Below are positions 6,938-15,481 of a stretch of 64,000 nucleotides of DNA, piece by piece; positions within the stretch are counted from its first letter, which is position 1, and each line of letters begins with the position of its first letter. Both the position numbers and the translations under genes were made by a program. Source of the DNA: Bacteroidales bacterium (GTDB lineage Bacteria > Bacteroidota > Bacteroidia > Bacteroidales > UBA932); NCBI GenBank assembly GCA_017960545.1, contig JAGCYZ010000054.1, forward strand, positions 1 to 64,000, in the 5' to 3' direction. The notes below the pieces were generated by a model. It had not been told where the DNA came from and made no database searches. It saw only the letters and a program-made list of their open reading frames with translations.

Positions 6938-9666
6938 TAGACATTAAGAAAGCGTCGGCGGGCTCGGGAAAGACCTTCCAGCTGGCCGAGACATATCTGA
7001 AATGCCTGGCGGAATCCGGAGACGAGAACGCCTACAGGCACATCCTTGCCGTGACCTTCACAAACAAGGCCACCGCGGAGATGAAAAGCCGAATCCTCCG
7101 GCGCCTCCACGAGAAGGCTGCGGAGGATCCCCGCTCAGAGCGCATCCTTGTATCCATCCTGCACGATTACAGCGCCTTCAGCGTAAGTACCATAGACAGG
7201 TTCTTCCAGCAGGTGCTCAGGTCTTTCGCCCGTGAACTGGGTTATTTCTCCGCCTATCAGGTGGAACTGGACACTCCCGCGGTGGTCAGGGAATCAGTGG
7301 ACCGGCTTCTGGACGGCATCACGGAAAAAGACAGGGAACTGATAGACTGGCTTGACGAGCTTGTGGTCAGGCAGCTGTCGGAAGGGAAGCGCCTTTATCT
7401 GGAAAATGACCTGTATTCGATATGCGGGCAGCTCCGCACCCTGCGCCAGAGCCCGGAGGTGCTCTCCAAGGAAAATCTGGCAAAGAAGAGGGCGGAATGC
7501 ATAAGGATCATAGAGAGATTCAACAAGAGGACGTATGAACTGGCCCCGGAACTGGCAGGTGACGCCGGCCGCCTGGGCAAGATACCATATCCAAGGGTTA
7601 CGGCCTTCAAGAACGCTTCAAGTGAGGCTCAGGCGCATTTCCTGGAAGGTTACAAGCTCTACAACACCGCCCAGATCATTCTTCCCCTGACCTACACCCT
7701 GGGAATAGCCAGGGATTACTACGCCAGCCAGGACGCCCTGACCAGGGAAAAGAACATTATGTGCCTGGACGACTCCACAACCATCCTCAAGGGAATAATT
7801 GACGGAAGCGACGCCCCGTTCGTCTATGAGAAACTGGGGGTAAGGTACCGCAATTTCCTGTTGGATGAGTTCCAGGACACTTCCGACGTCCAGTGGGACA
7901 ATTTCTATCCGCTGCTCAAGGAAAGCAATGACAACGGCAACTCAAGCCTCATAGTGGGAGATGTCAAGCAAAGCATTTACAGGTGGAGGGGTTCGGACTG
8001 GAGGCTGCTTGCCTCGCGCCTTCCATCCCAGTTCCCCGGGGCATCCATAGAGCCTCTGGACGGCAACTGGCGCAGCTGCTCGCAGATTGTGGAGTTCAAC
8101 AACCGCTTCTTTGAGTACGCCGCCGCTCAGCTTGGCCTTTCGGACCTGTACTCTGATGTGCGCCAGAAGGTGAAGGCCAAGGATCCCGCCCCCGGAATGG
8201 TCCGGATCGAGTTCGTCCCGGACAAGGACCAGCTGGATGTCTTGTTCAACTGTATCGGCCAGGCTCGCGGGCAGGGCGCCCGTTACAGTGACATAGCGGT
8301 GCTGGTGCGCGCCAACAAGGAGGGAGCCGCGGTTGCTGAATATCTCATTGGCAAAGGACTTCCGGTTATAACTGACGACTCCCTTGACGCCAAGTCCGCG
8401 GTGACGGTCCGCCGCCTGGTGGCCCTGCTTGAATGTCTGGACAACAAGGACAATACCATCAGTTCGTTCTATGCCCGGTCCCTTGATATGGAGTATCCGC
8501 AGGCCTACCATTCCCTCACGGACCTCTGCGAGTACTTCCTGCGCTCCCTGCTTGCGCAGTATCCGCAGGAAGCTGCGGGCGAGGTCCTTCATATCCAGTC
8601 CTTTATGGACAACCTTCAGGACTGGGTGTCCGTTAACGGCAACAACCTGGCGGCATTCCTCAAGTACTGGAAGGACGCCAAGGTAAAGATATCCTCACCT
8701 CCCGCATCGGACTCCATACGCGTAATTACGGTCCACAAATCCAAAGGACTGGAGTTCCCGTATGTCATCTTCCCGTATGCAGACAAGGTTGACCTTTATC
8801 AGGCGGGCGATGTCTGGTGCGCTTATGACGGCGTACGTTACCCTGTAAAGCTTTATGCCGGAACCACTGCCAATTCCTGCTTTGACAAGGACCTGGAGGT
8901 GGAGCAGAAGATGCAGGCCATAGACAACCTGAACATTTTCTATGTCGCCCTTACCAGGGCTGTCAACCAGCTTACCGTAATAGCAAAGGAACCGGCAAAG
9001 TCGTTCCGGGATGCGGTGGAAAAAGGGAAGGGACTGTCTTTTTCCAATATGTCCCAGGTGCTGTTCGCATTTGCCAAGACAAGCGGATTTTGTTACGGCG
9101 TTCCGTACGATTTCAGTTCCCTGAAGCGTCCTGACAATGACGGAAACACCATACAGGGAGATTATCTCTCAATCCCGGTTGGCTCCCGTCTTCCCGTACC
9201 TGACGATTCCTCTGACTTCTTCAGCGAGGACGGCATCGGCACCAAGGTTTCTCCGCGAATCAACGGTATTGTCCTGCACGATATCCTGTCCCAGGTGGGA
9301 ACTGCCGATGACCTTAAGGATGCCGTTGACGCCGCTGTCAGGGACGGCCTCCTTCCACAGGAAGATGCCCAAAGGGATTACGCCCTTCTGAGGGACGCCA
9401 TCCTGGCCCATCCGGAGTGGTTCGGACCGGAAGTCACCTCGCTGAACGAGGTGTCCATAATAGGGGAGGACGGGCAGCTGCACAGGCCCGACAGGGTTGT
9501 CAGCGGCCCGGACGGGACCGTGGTGGTGGACTACAAATTTGGAGCGCCAAGGGCAAAATACCGCAGTCAGGTGCAGGAGTATGTCCGCCTGTACCGTAAA
9601 ATGGGCTATGATAATGTTACCGGGTGCCTCTGGTACGTGCCGGAGAACAGGACAGAGGTTTTCTAG
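6934..9666 (+). CDS. AddA-like UvrD/Rep-family helicase-nuclease
   Basis: Encodes 910 residues. The helicase motifs are complete: P-loop ASAGSGKT (7-14), motif II LLDEFQDT (about 309-316), motif III VGDVKQSIYRWRGSDW, VITVHKSKGLEFP and FYVALTRA. A C-terminal RecB-type nuclease shows HRPDRVV, VVDYKFG (D867, K869) and a QEYVRLY helix. This is the motor and second nuclease of an AddAB-type end-resection complex. ATG 6934 overlaps the addB-like stop by 4 bp. The stop TAG shares the tetranucleotide CTAG with the stop of the convergent xerD gene, leaving no space for a terminator. Confidence 0.9.
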   Translation: MIDIKKASAGSGKTFQLAETYLKCLAESGDENAYRHILAVTFTNKATAEMKSRILRRLHEKAAEDPRSERILVSILHDYSAFSVSTIDRFFQQVLRSFARELGYFSAYQVELDTPAVVRESVDRLLDGITEKDRELIDWLDELVVRQLSEGKRLYLENDLYSICGQLRTLRQSPEVLSKENLAKKRAECIRIIERFNKRTYELAPELAGDAGRLGKIPYPRVTAFKNASSEAQAHFLEGYKLYNTAQIILPLTYTLGIARDYYASQDALTREKNIMCLDDSTTILKGIIDGSDAPFVYEKLGVRYRNFLLDEFQDTSDVQWDNFYPLLKESNDNGNSSLIVGDVKQSIYRWRGSDWRLLASRLPSQFPGASIEPLDGNWRSCSQIVEFNNRFFEYAAAQLGLSDLYSDVRQKVKAKDPAPGMVRIEFVPDKDQLDVLFNCIGQARGQGARYSDIAVLVRANKEGAAVAEYLIGKGLPVITDDSLDAKSAVTVRRLVALLECLDNKDNTISSFYARSLDMEYPQAYHSLTDLCEYFLRSLLAQYPQEAAGEVLHIQSFMDNLQDWVSVNGNNLAAFLKYWKDAKVKISSPPASDSIRVITVHKSKGLEFPYVIFPYADKVDLYQAGDVWCAYDGVRYPVKLYAGTTANSCFDKDLEVEQKMQAIDNLNIFYVALTRAVNQLTVIAKEPAKSFRDAVEKGKGLSFSNMSQVLFAFAKTSGFCYGVPYDFSSLKRPDNDGNTIQGDYLSIPVGSRLPVPDDSSDFFSEDGIGTKVSPRINGIVLHDILSQVGTADDLKDAVDAAVRDGLLPQEDAQRDYALLRDAILAHPEWFGPEVTSLNEVSIIGEDGQLHRPDRVVSGPDGTVVVDYKFGAPRAKYRSQVQEYVRLYRKMGYDNVTGCLWYVPENRTEVF

Positions 9667-10541
9667 GCCTTTCTTGGATGATGCTCCAGGACGGCGGCCT
9701 GCCAGGTGGAGCTGTCAATATGTGTATAGATTTCCGTAGTCAGGATGCTTTCGTGACCGAGCATTTCCTGGACGGCACGCAGGTCTGCTCCGTTCTCTAT
9801 CAGGTGCGTGGCAAATGAATGCCTGAAAGTGTGGGGGGATATGTCCTTGAAAATACCCGCCGCTATGGCCTGTGCCTTGATCATCTTGAACATGGAAACG
9901 CGGCTGAGGCTTTTGCCAAAGCGGTTCAGGAAAAGGATGTCGTCGTACTCCGGTCCGGCCGGGGTCTCTCGCGCAGCAAGATAGGCCTCTATGGCCTCCG
10001 CTTCGCTGCCGCCAACCGGCACTATCCGCTGCTTGTCTCCCTTGCCGATGATGCGAAGGAACCTTTCCTTGAGGTAAAGGTCTGAGATGCGCAGCCCCAC
10101 GGCTTCGCTCACCCGGAGGCCGCTGCCGTACAGGGTTTCCAGGATTGCCCTGTCGCGCAGGCCGCGGGCGGTTGAAGTGTCAACAGAACTGATTATCCTG
10201 TCCACCTCCTCTATGCTCAGGACCGCAGGCAGATAGCGCCCCAGTTTTGGGGAATCCACATTGTCGCAGGGATTGTCAGGGCGGAGGCCTTCCAGGACCG
10301 TCCAGTCGAAGAACGAGCGCAGGGAACTGAGCAGCCTGGCCTGGGAACGCTTGGAAAGCTCCCCGGCACGGGCGCCGATGTATCCCGTGATGTCTTCAGT
10401 GGAAGCCTTAGCCGGACTGCCGACGCAGAATTCAGCGAAGTCCGCCACGTCAGAACAATAAGATGCCACCGTGTTGGGTGACATCTTGCGTTCTATCCTC
10501 AGATAGTAGTTAAAGTTCGAGAGTAGCGTACTTTTTTCCAT
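9663..10541 (-). CDS. xerD: Site-specific tyrosine recombinase XerD
   Basis: Encodes 292 residues from ATG 10541; a TTG at 10559 is a longer alternative. An N-terminal SAM-like core-binding domain (about 1-90) precedes the catalytic domain, which has the conserved pentad: arginine in GSGLRVSE, HTFRHSFATH, LGHES and the nucleophile tyrosine in EIYTH (Y272). It matches chromosomal XerC/D in length and motifs, with a role in resolving chromosome dimers at dif together with FtsK. There are no mobile-element hallmarks nearby. Its 5' end overlaps the 3' end of the DPP III gene by 32 bp, so the two are probably co-transcribed. Confidence 0.88.
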   Translation of the reverse strand: MEKSTLLSNFNYYLRIERKMSPNTVASYCSDVADFAEFCVGSPAKASTEDITGYIGARAGELSKRSQARLLSSLRSFFDWTVLEGLRPDNPCDNVDSPKLGRYLPAVLSIEEVDRIISSVDTSTARGLRDRAILETLYGSGLRVSEAVGLRISDLYLKERFLRIIGKGDKQRIVPVGGSEAEAIEAYLAARETPAGPEYDDILFLNRFGKSLSRVSMFKMIKAQAIAAGIFKDISPHTFRHSFATHLIENGADLRAVQEMLGHESILTTEIYTHIDSSTWQAAVLEHHPRKA

Positions 10542-12519
10542 ATTCGAGCATCTGCTCAAGGTAGTTGTCCTTGTAAACGATCTCGTAGTCCACTATGTCC
10601 TTACCCTTGTAAACAGGGACGATTTCCGGGTTGATGAATCCGCCGTAAGGCTTGAGATTGAGGGCTTCGTAACGTGCCTTGACCTCCTTGTGGAGCTCAG
10701 GGTCTATGTTTACGGCATAGGTCTCGATGAGCTTCTTTCCGGCGGCATAGTCGCCCTCGGACTTGATTCGCTGGATCTCTGCCAGGAGCTGGGCGAACAG
10801 GCCTCTCAGGGCTTGGAAGTCGTTGACCACGAAGTATGTCTTGCCGTCGCGCACTTTCTTTTCTATCACATTGTCCTTGGCTCCCTTCTCATAGCACCAT
10901 TCTGCAATGAGCTTGCGGTTTTGCATATGGGCTTCTGTATTGGGACGGCCAAGCTCCACGCGGTTGAACTGGACGAACAGGCCGTTGCGGATATATGCGG
11001 AGTACTCTGCCTTGTATGCTTCCGGATCAGGCATTATTCCCAGTTCCACCATCTTTGGATCTGCGGTATAATACAGGCCGAAAAGGTCTGCCCTTGCCTC
11101 TTCCAGCGCGGAAGAATACTCTCCCAGGGCGGTGGTTGAAACTCCGGGAAGGAGCTGGCCGGATCCGTGGCCGAGGCATTCGTGCAGGTCTGTGTGGATT
11201 TCATCGGCATAGGAGCCGTATTTCTTGTAAAGCTCTATCTCGGCATCGTCATAAGCGAATTCCTTGAGGGCGCTTGCCGGAGATTCCTCGGCGGCATAGT
11301 CGTACGCGTGGGTGATGTTGGCAATGGTCACGGACTTGCTGCCGTGGTCCTTGCGTATCCAATCCGCGTTGGGTAGGTTGATTCCGATAGGGGTGGAAGG
11401 ATAGCTGTCTCCAGCGAGACATACGGCGTTCACAACCTTGGCAGTGATGCCCTTGACTTCCTTCTTCTTGAAACGCGGGTCGATGGGGGCGTTGTCCTCG
11501 AACCACTGGGCGTTTCCGCACAGGATCTCGGTGCGCTCGGATGCCGCCTTGTCCTTGATGTTCACATAACCTTCCCAGGCTCCCTTGCGGCCAAGGGGGT
11601 CGTTGTAATCCTCTACGAAGCCGTTAATGAAATCTACCGTGCCCTCGGTGTCCTTTACCCACTCTACGTTGAACTCATCCCACTTGCGCAGGTCACCGGT
11701 CTTATAGTACTCGATAAGGAGTTTCAGGGCCTGCCTCTGGGTGTCGTTCTCGGCAACTGCAGCGGCCTTTTCCAGCTGCTCGCATATCCTGCGCAGCGGC
11801 CGGCTGTAGATTCCGTCAACTTTCCAGGGTTTTTCCACTACCTTGCCGTTCTCCTTTACAACCTTGGTGTTGAGGCCATAGGAGATTGGATGGGGATCGT
11901 CCGGAACCGCTATGGAGGCGTAATAGTCTTCCACTTCCTTCCGGGTTACCCCGTCGTAGAAATTGACGCCTGACAGCTGGACTATATCTCCGTCCGTGCT
12001 GGTGGAGCGGCGCTGGTCCTTGCCCTTATTCCCGTAGATGATGGGAATGAGACGGGCGCATTTGTCGCCGTCTCCCACGGATTCCATAAGCATCTCGAAA
12101 TAATAGAGAGAACACTCGGGAACGAAGCGGTCCTCTGCATAATGGTGGTATATTCCGTTTGAGAAGAACAGCCTTTTAGCATAGGTCTCGAACTGCTTGA
12201 ATTCCTCAATGCTGCGGTCCCCGTCATAATTCTCAAGGATGTTCTCCACTGCGTGCCTAATGCGTATGTTGTATTCTCCGTTCTGGTCCCAGAGAATGTC
12301 CCTTCCGTATTTTGCGGCCTCGGCCAGGTAGTATGCGTACTCTTTCTGCTGCAATGTGAGGTCTTCCCATCCGGGTACCTTGTACCTCATTACCTTGAGG
12401 TCCGCGAATTCGTCCAGGAGGTAATGGAATTCCTTGATTTCTTCCGCCGTCCTCTGCTGGCATCCGGCTATGATTGCCAAAGCTCCGAAGCTGATCATAA
12501 TTCGTATTAATCTTTTCAT
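10510..12519 (-). CDS. Dipeptidyl-peptidase III (family M49) lipoprotein
   Basis: Encodes 669 residues from ATG 12519; a TTG at 12540 lies inside the promoter region. The N-terminus MKRLIRIMISFGALAIIAGC is a lipoprotein signal with a lipobox cysteine, placing the enzyme in the periplasm or outer envelope. The zinc motif HECLGH (about residue 445) is the five-residue-spaced form typical of M49, with the second motif EEARAD about 25 residues later. Expected reaction: release of N-terminal dipeptides from short peptides. With DPP11, PepD and the POT importer in this window it fits peptide scavenging. Predicted leader is about 15 nt from the -7 box at 12538-12545. Confidence 0.92.
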   Translation of the reverse strand: MKRLIRIMISFGALAIIAGCQQRTAEEIKEFHYLLDEFADLKVMRYKVPGWEDLTLQQKEYAYYLAEAAKYGRDILWDQNGEYNIRIRHAVENILENYDGDRSIEEFKQFETYAKRLFFSNGIYHHYAEDRFVPECSLYYFEMLMESVGDGDKCARLIPIIYGNKGKDQRRSTSTDGDIVQLSGVNFYDGVTRKEVEDYYASIAVPDDPHPISYGLNTKVVKENGKVVEKPWKVDGIYSRPLRRICEQLEKAAAVAENDTQRQALKLLIEYYKTGDLRKWDEFNVEWVKDTEGTVDFINGFVEDYNDPLGRKGAWEGYVNIKDKAASERTEILCGNAQWFEDNAPIDPRFKKKEVKGITAKVVNAVCLAGDSYPSTPIGINLPNADWIRKDHGSKSVTIANITHAYDYAAEESPASALKEFAYDDAEIELYKKYGSYADEIHTDLHECLGHGSGQLLPGVSTTALGEYSSALEEARADLFGLYYTADPKMVELGIMPDPEAYKAEYSAYIRNGLFVQFNRVELGRPNTEAHMQNRKLIAEWCYEKGAKDNVIEKKVRDGKTYFVVNDFQALRGLFAQLLAEIQRIKSEGDYAAGKKLIETYAVNIDPELHKEVKARYEALNLKPYGGFINPEIVPVYKGKDIVDYEIVYKDNYLEQMLEYGKKYATLEL

Positions 12520-12537
12520 ATCATTCGTTTTCTCGTA

Positions 12538-12554
12538 CAAAAATAGTAATTTTG
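12538..12554. promoter_or_regulatory. Back-to-back divergent -7 boxes (DPP III / tpiA)
   Basis: The minus-strand box TATTTTTG (complement CAAAAATA, 12538-12545) and the plus-strand box TAATTTTG (12547-12554) are separated by one G at 12546. This is the same geometry as at 1158-1174. The tpiA leader would be about 26 nt and is A-rich before its ATG, as is usual in Bacteroidota. The arms are palindromic except for one position. Confidence 0.75.
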
Positions 12555-12584
12555 CGCCCGGAAAAAATTAATTCACACTATTAT

Positions 12585-13340
12585 ATGAGAAAGAAAATCG
12601 TAGCCGGCAACTGGAAAATGAATACCACTTGCCAGGAAGGTATGGAACTCGCAAAGGCCGTTGTGGCAAAGGCCGGAGAGGTTCCCGCAAATGTTGGTCT
12701 TATTGTAGCCGCTCCTTTTACCCATCTCTGCTGCCTCAGCGAGGTCCTGGAGGGCACAAGGGTTGAACTTTCTGCACAGAACTGCGCAGACCACGCATCC
12801 GGTGCATATACCGGAGAGGTTTCCGTTTCAATGCTCAAGTCTGTTGGATGCCAGTGGACCATCCTTGGCCACTCTGAGCGCCGCCAGTATTACGGAGAGA
12901 CAGATGAGAAGCTTGTCGTTAAAACAAAGCTCGCCCTTGAGGCCGGCCTTGGCGTCATCCTCTGCGTAGGTGAGAACCTTGACGAGAGGGAAGCAGGAAA
13001 GCATTTTGATATCTGCAAGACCCAGATCGAGAACGTTCTCTTCAACTTCACAGCCGAGGAGCTCAAGAGCATCGTCATCGCTTATGAGCCTGTTTGGGCT
13101 ATTGGAACCGGCAAGACCGCTACCGCCGCCCAGGCAGAGGAAATCCACGCTTTCATCCGCAAGGTGCTTGCCGACAAGTTCGGCGCACAGGTTGCTGACG
13201 ATATGACAATCCTCTACGGCGGAAGCTGCAAGCCTTCCAACGCCGCTGAGCTCTTCGCCCAGCCCGACATCGACGGCGGCCTCATCGGAGGCGCCTCCCT
13301 CAAGGCTGACGACTTCCTCGCCATCGCCAAGGCTTACTAA
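12585..13340 (+). CDS. tpiA: Triosephosphate isomerase
   Basis: Encodes 251 residues from ATG 12585, the start that gives the canonical N-terminus MRKKIVAGNWKMN. The catalytic set is visible: K11 in NWKMN, H96 in LGHSERR, E168 in AYEPVWAIGTG and the phosphate-binding YGGSCKPSN / GGLIGGASL loops. It interconverts dihydroxyacetone phosphate and glyceraldehyde 3-phosphate in cytoplasmic glycolysis. A single-gene unit with its own promoter, followed 10 bp after the stop by a very long perfect hairpin. Confidence 0.98.
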   Translation: MRKKIVAGNWKMNTTCQEGMELAKAVVAKAGEVPANVGLIVAAPFTHLCCLSEVLEGTRVELSAQNCADHASGAYTGEVSVSMLKSVGCQWTILGHSERRQYYGETDEKLVVKTKLALEAGLGVILCVGENLDEREAGKHFDICKTQIENVLFNFTAEELKSIVIAYEPVWAIGTGKTATAAQAEEIHAFIRKVLADKFGAQVADDMTILYGGSCKPSNAAELFAQPDIDGGLIGGASLKADDFLAIAKAY

Positions 13341-13350
13341 GCCGCTGCGG

Positions 13351-13445
13351 TACAAGACAGAAGAGAGGGGTCTCTGCAAAATCGCTTTCGGCGTCAAGCC
13401 TGCTTTTGTGGCGATTTTGCAGAGACCCCTCTCTTCTGTCTTGTA
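13351..13445. repeat. Giant perfect inverted repeat (35-bp arms, 25-nt loop)
   Basis: The left arm 13351-13385 and right arm 13411-13445 are exact reverse complements over 35 bp. The left arm begins TACAAGACAGAAGAG and ends CAAAATCGC. The loop is 13386-13410. It lies between the convergent tpiA and DPP11 genes. No T-run follows on either strand. It may act as a bidirectional terminator or mRNA 3'-end stabiliser, or it may be a miniature mobile palindrome. No target-site duplication is obvious at its outer edges. Confidence 0.9.
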
Positions 13446-13486
13446 ATGACTAGTTGACGACTTTTGCGGCAATGACTAGTTGACGA
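13445..13486. repeat. 16-bp direct repeat at the 3' end of the DPP11 gene
   Basis: AATGACTAGTTGACGA occurs at 13445-13460 and again at 13471-13486, separated by CTTTTGCGGC. The second copy contains the last sense codons and the stop of the DPP11 gene (on the minus strand); the first copy abuts the giant hairpin. This looks like a local duplication of the gene end, perhaps linked to insertion of the hairpin. Confidence 0.85.
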
Positions 13487-15476
13487 ATTCGATTTCCTGG
13501 AGGATGGCGCCGGCGTGGAAGACCTTGTCCACGACGAATACCAGGTAGCGCACGTCAAGGCTGATGTTGCGGCAGATCTCAGGGTCGAAGGTGACGTCGC
13601 TCTGGGTGCCTTCCCATACGCGGTCAAAATTGAGGCCTATCAGGTTGCCGTCCGCATTGATGATGGGGCTTCCGGAGTTGCCGCCGGTAGTGTGGTTGGT
13701 GGCAAGGAAGCAAACCGGCTGATCGTCATAGAGGCCGGTGGCGTATATGTCGCGGAGCGCCTGGGGGATATCGTAATCGAAGATATCCGGATTGTCCTTC
13801 TCTATTATTCCGGTAAGGGTTGACTGAGGATGGTAGTAGATTCCGTCCTGCGGCTCGTAACCCTGAACCTTGCCGTATGCCACGCGCAGCGTGAGGTTTG
13901 CGTCCGGATAGAAGGTCTTGTCCGGCTCGAACTCAATCTGGCCCTGCATATAGTCGTGGTAGAGGTCGGTGATCTGACGGTTGAGGCTGGAGCAAACGGA
14001 AGCCAGCTCCTCGTTGTAGTACTTGACGAATTCCCTGCGGAAGATATAGACGGGGTCGTTCTCCACGTCGGAGTAGTCCCCACGGGCGAAGGGCGAGCTG
14101 AAAAGGGCGTCCGCCCAGGCCTGCTCGCTGCCGTACAGGGCCATCTGCTGCTCATAATAGAGCGGGCGGAACTCTTCGTCCACATTCTTGCCGTAGGCCG
14201 TCATAAGGGCCACGAAACTCTCCTTGTCTATGGGCATATAGTAGTCCTTCAGGAAGTTGTCCTTGACTGCCTGGCGGTTTTCGGGCTGGGCGGAGAAGTA
14301 AGAGGATGCGAACTGCGGCAGTTCCACCGCCAAGGCGGACTCGGAAGTATATTCGCGGGCATAGTTGAAGGGTTCCAGACGCCGGTAAAGGTCTGCAAGT
14401 TTTTCGGTCAGGCCCTCGTAGCGGGTTCCCTTCGCCCATTTCTCAAAGGCGGCCTCGTAGGCTTTCTTGCTCTCCACCGTCTTCATCTTGCGTATGCCCT
14501 TCATCTCTCCCTGCCACTTCTTCCACGAATTGGACACCGAAGCGTTCTTTGAGGAATACTGGATGCGCACGGCCTGGCTCTGGCCCATATACTTCTTCTG
14601 GGCGTCGAGCCTGAGGGTGCGGAGACCTATCTTGGCGGGGTCCGAAACCTCTGATATATAGCGGACCGCATCGGAAGTGATGTATTCCTGGGTGCTGCCG
14701 GGGAAGCCGTAGATAAATGTGAAATCGCCTTCCTTTACACCGGCCAGGGACACCTTGAAGTACTTCTTGGGGGTGTATGGCACGTTGTCAGGGGAGTAGG
14801 GGGCGGGATTGTTGTCCTTGTCAGCATAGATCCTGAAGATGGAGAAGTCTCCCGTGTGGCGCGGCCACATCCAGTTGTCCGTGTCGCCGCCGAACTTGCC
14901 TATGGAGGAAGGCGGAGCGCCCACGAAGCGTACGTCGGTAAACACTCTGTAAACGAACAGGAAGTACTGGTTGCCGTAGTACAGGGCCTCTACGGAGGCG
15001 CTGAGCCCCTTGCCGCCCGCAGTGGCTTGTTTCACAAGCTCGGCAGCGGCAAGCTGCTTGTCTTCCGCCGCCAGCATCACGGACGTCACGTCCTCCATCC
15101 TGTCAAGGAAACTGACGGAAAGGCCCGGGTTGGGGAGCTCCTGGTCACGCGTGAGCGCCCAGAATCCGTCCTTGAGGTAGTCGTGCTCCACGCTGCTGTG
15201 GCGCTGGATATAGCTGTATCCGCAGTGATGGTTGGTGAAAAGAAGCCCTTCCTTGGAGACCACCTCTCCGGTGCATCCGCCTCCGAACAGCACCACTGCA
15301 TCCTTGAGCGAGGCCTGGTTGACACTGTATATGTCTTCGGCCCCGAGCTTGAAGCCCTTGGCCTGCATGTCGGCTATTCTTTGGGAAATGAGTGAAGGCA
15401 GCCACATACCTTCGTCGGCGAGAGCCGGGAATGCGCAGAACAGCGCTCCCGCCAGGATGGAAAGGATTCTTTTCAT
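13476..15476 (-). CDS. S46 family dipeptidyl peptidase, DPP11-type
   Basis: Encodes 666 residues with a signal peptide ending near FPALA, so it is periplasmic. The chymotrypsin-like triad is visible: TNHHCGY (H84), RHTGDFS (aspartate) and GGNSGSP (S601). An arginine (R619, in NFDRVWEG) lies 18 residues after the serine. In Porphyromonas gingivalis DPP11 the Asp/Glu-selecting Arg673 is likewise 18 residues after Ser655, while DPP7 has glycine there. I therefore infer release of dipeptides with acidic penultimate residues. It is the last gene of recA-trpS-DPP11, 5 bp after trpS. Confidence 0.93.
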   Translation of the reverse strand: MKRILSILAGALFCAFPALADEGMWLPSLISQRIADMQAKGFKLGAEDIYSVNQASLKDAVVLFGGGCTGEVVSKEGLLFTNHHCGYSYIQRHSSVEHDYLKDGFWALTRDQELPNPGLSVSFLDRMEDVTSVMLAAEDKQLAAAELVKQATAGGKGLSASVEALYYGNQYFLFVYRVFTDVRFVGAPPSSIGKFGGDTDNWMWPRHTGDFSIFRIYADKDNNPAPYSPDNVPYTPKKYFKVSLAGVKEGDFTFIYGFPGSTQEYITSDAVRYISEVSDPAKIGLRTLRLDAQKKYMGQSQAVRIQYSSKNASVSNSWKKWQGEMKGIRKMKTVESKKAYEAAFEKWAKGTRYEGLTEKLADLYRRLEPFNYAREYTSESALAVELPQFASSYFSAQPENRQAVKDNFLKDYYMPIDKESFVALMTAYGKNVDEEFRPLYYEQQMALYGSEQAWADALFSSPFARGDYSDVENDPVYIFRREFVKYYNEELASVCSSLNRQITDLYHDYMQGQIEFEPDKTFYPDANLTLRVAYGKVQGYEPQDGIYYHPQSTLTGIIEKDNPDIFDYDIPQALRDIYATGLYDDQPVCFLATNHTTGGNSGSPIINADGNLIGLNFDRVWEGTQSDVTFDPEICRNISLDVRYLVFVVDKVFHAGAILQEIEFVN

Positions 15477-15481
15477 TTTAT

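Noticed and set aside
9663..10541. Integrase of a mobile element
   Set aside because: Length and motifs fit chromosomal XerD; no attachment sites, tRNA or cargo genes are nearby.
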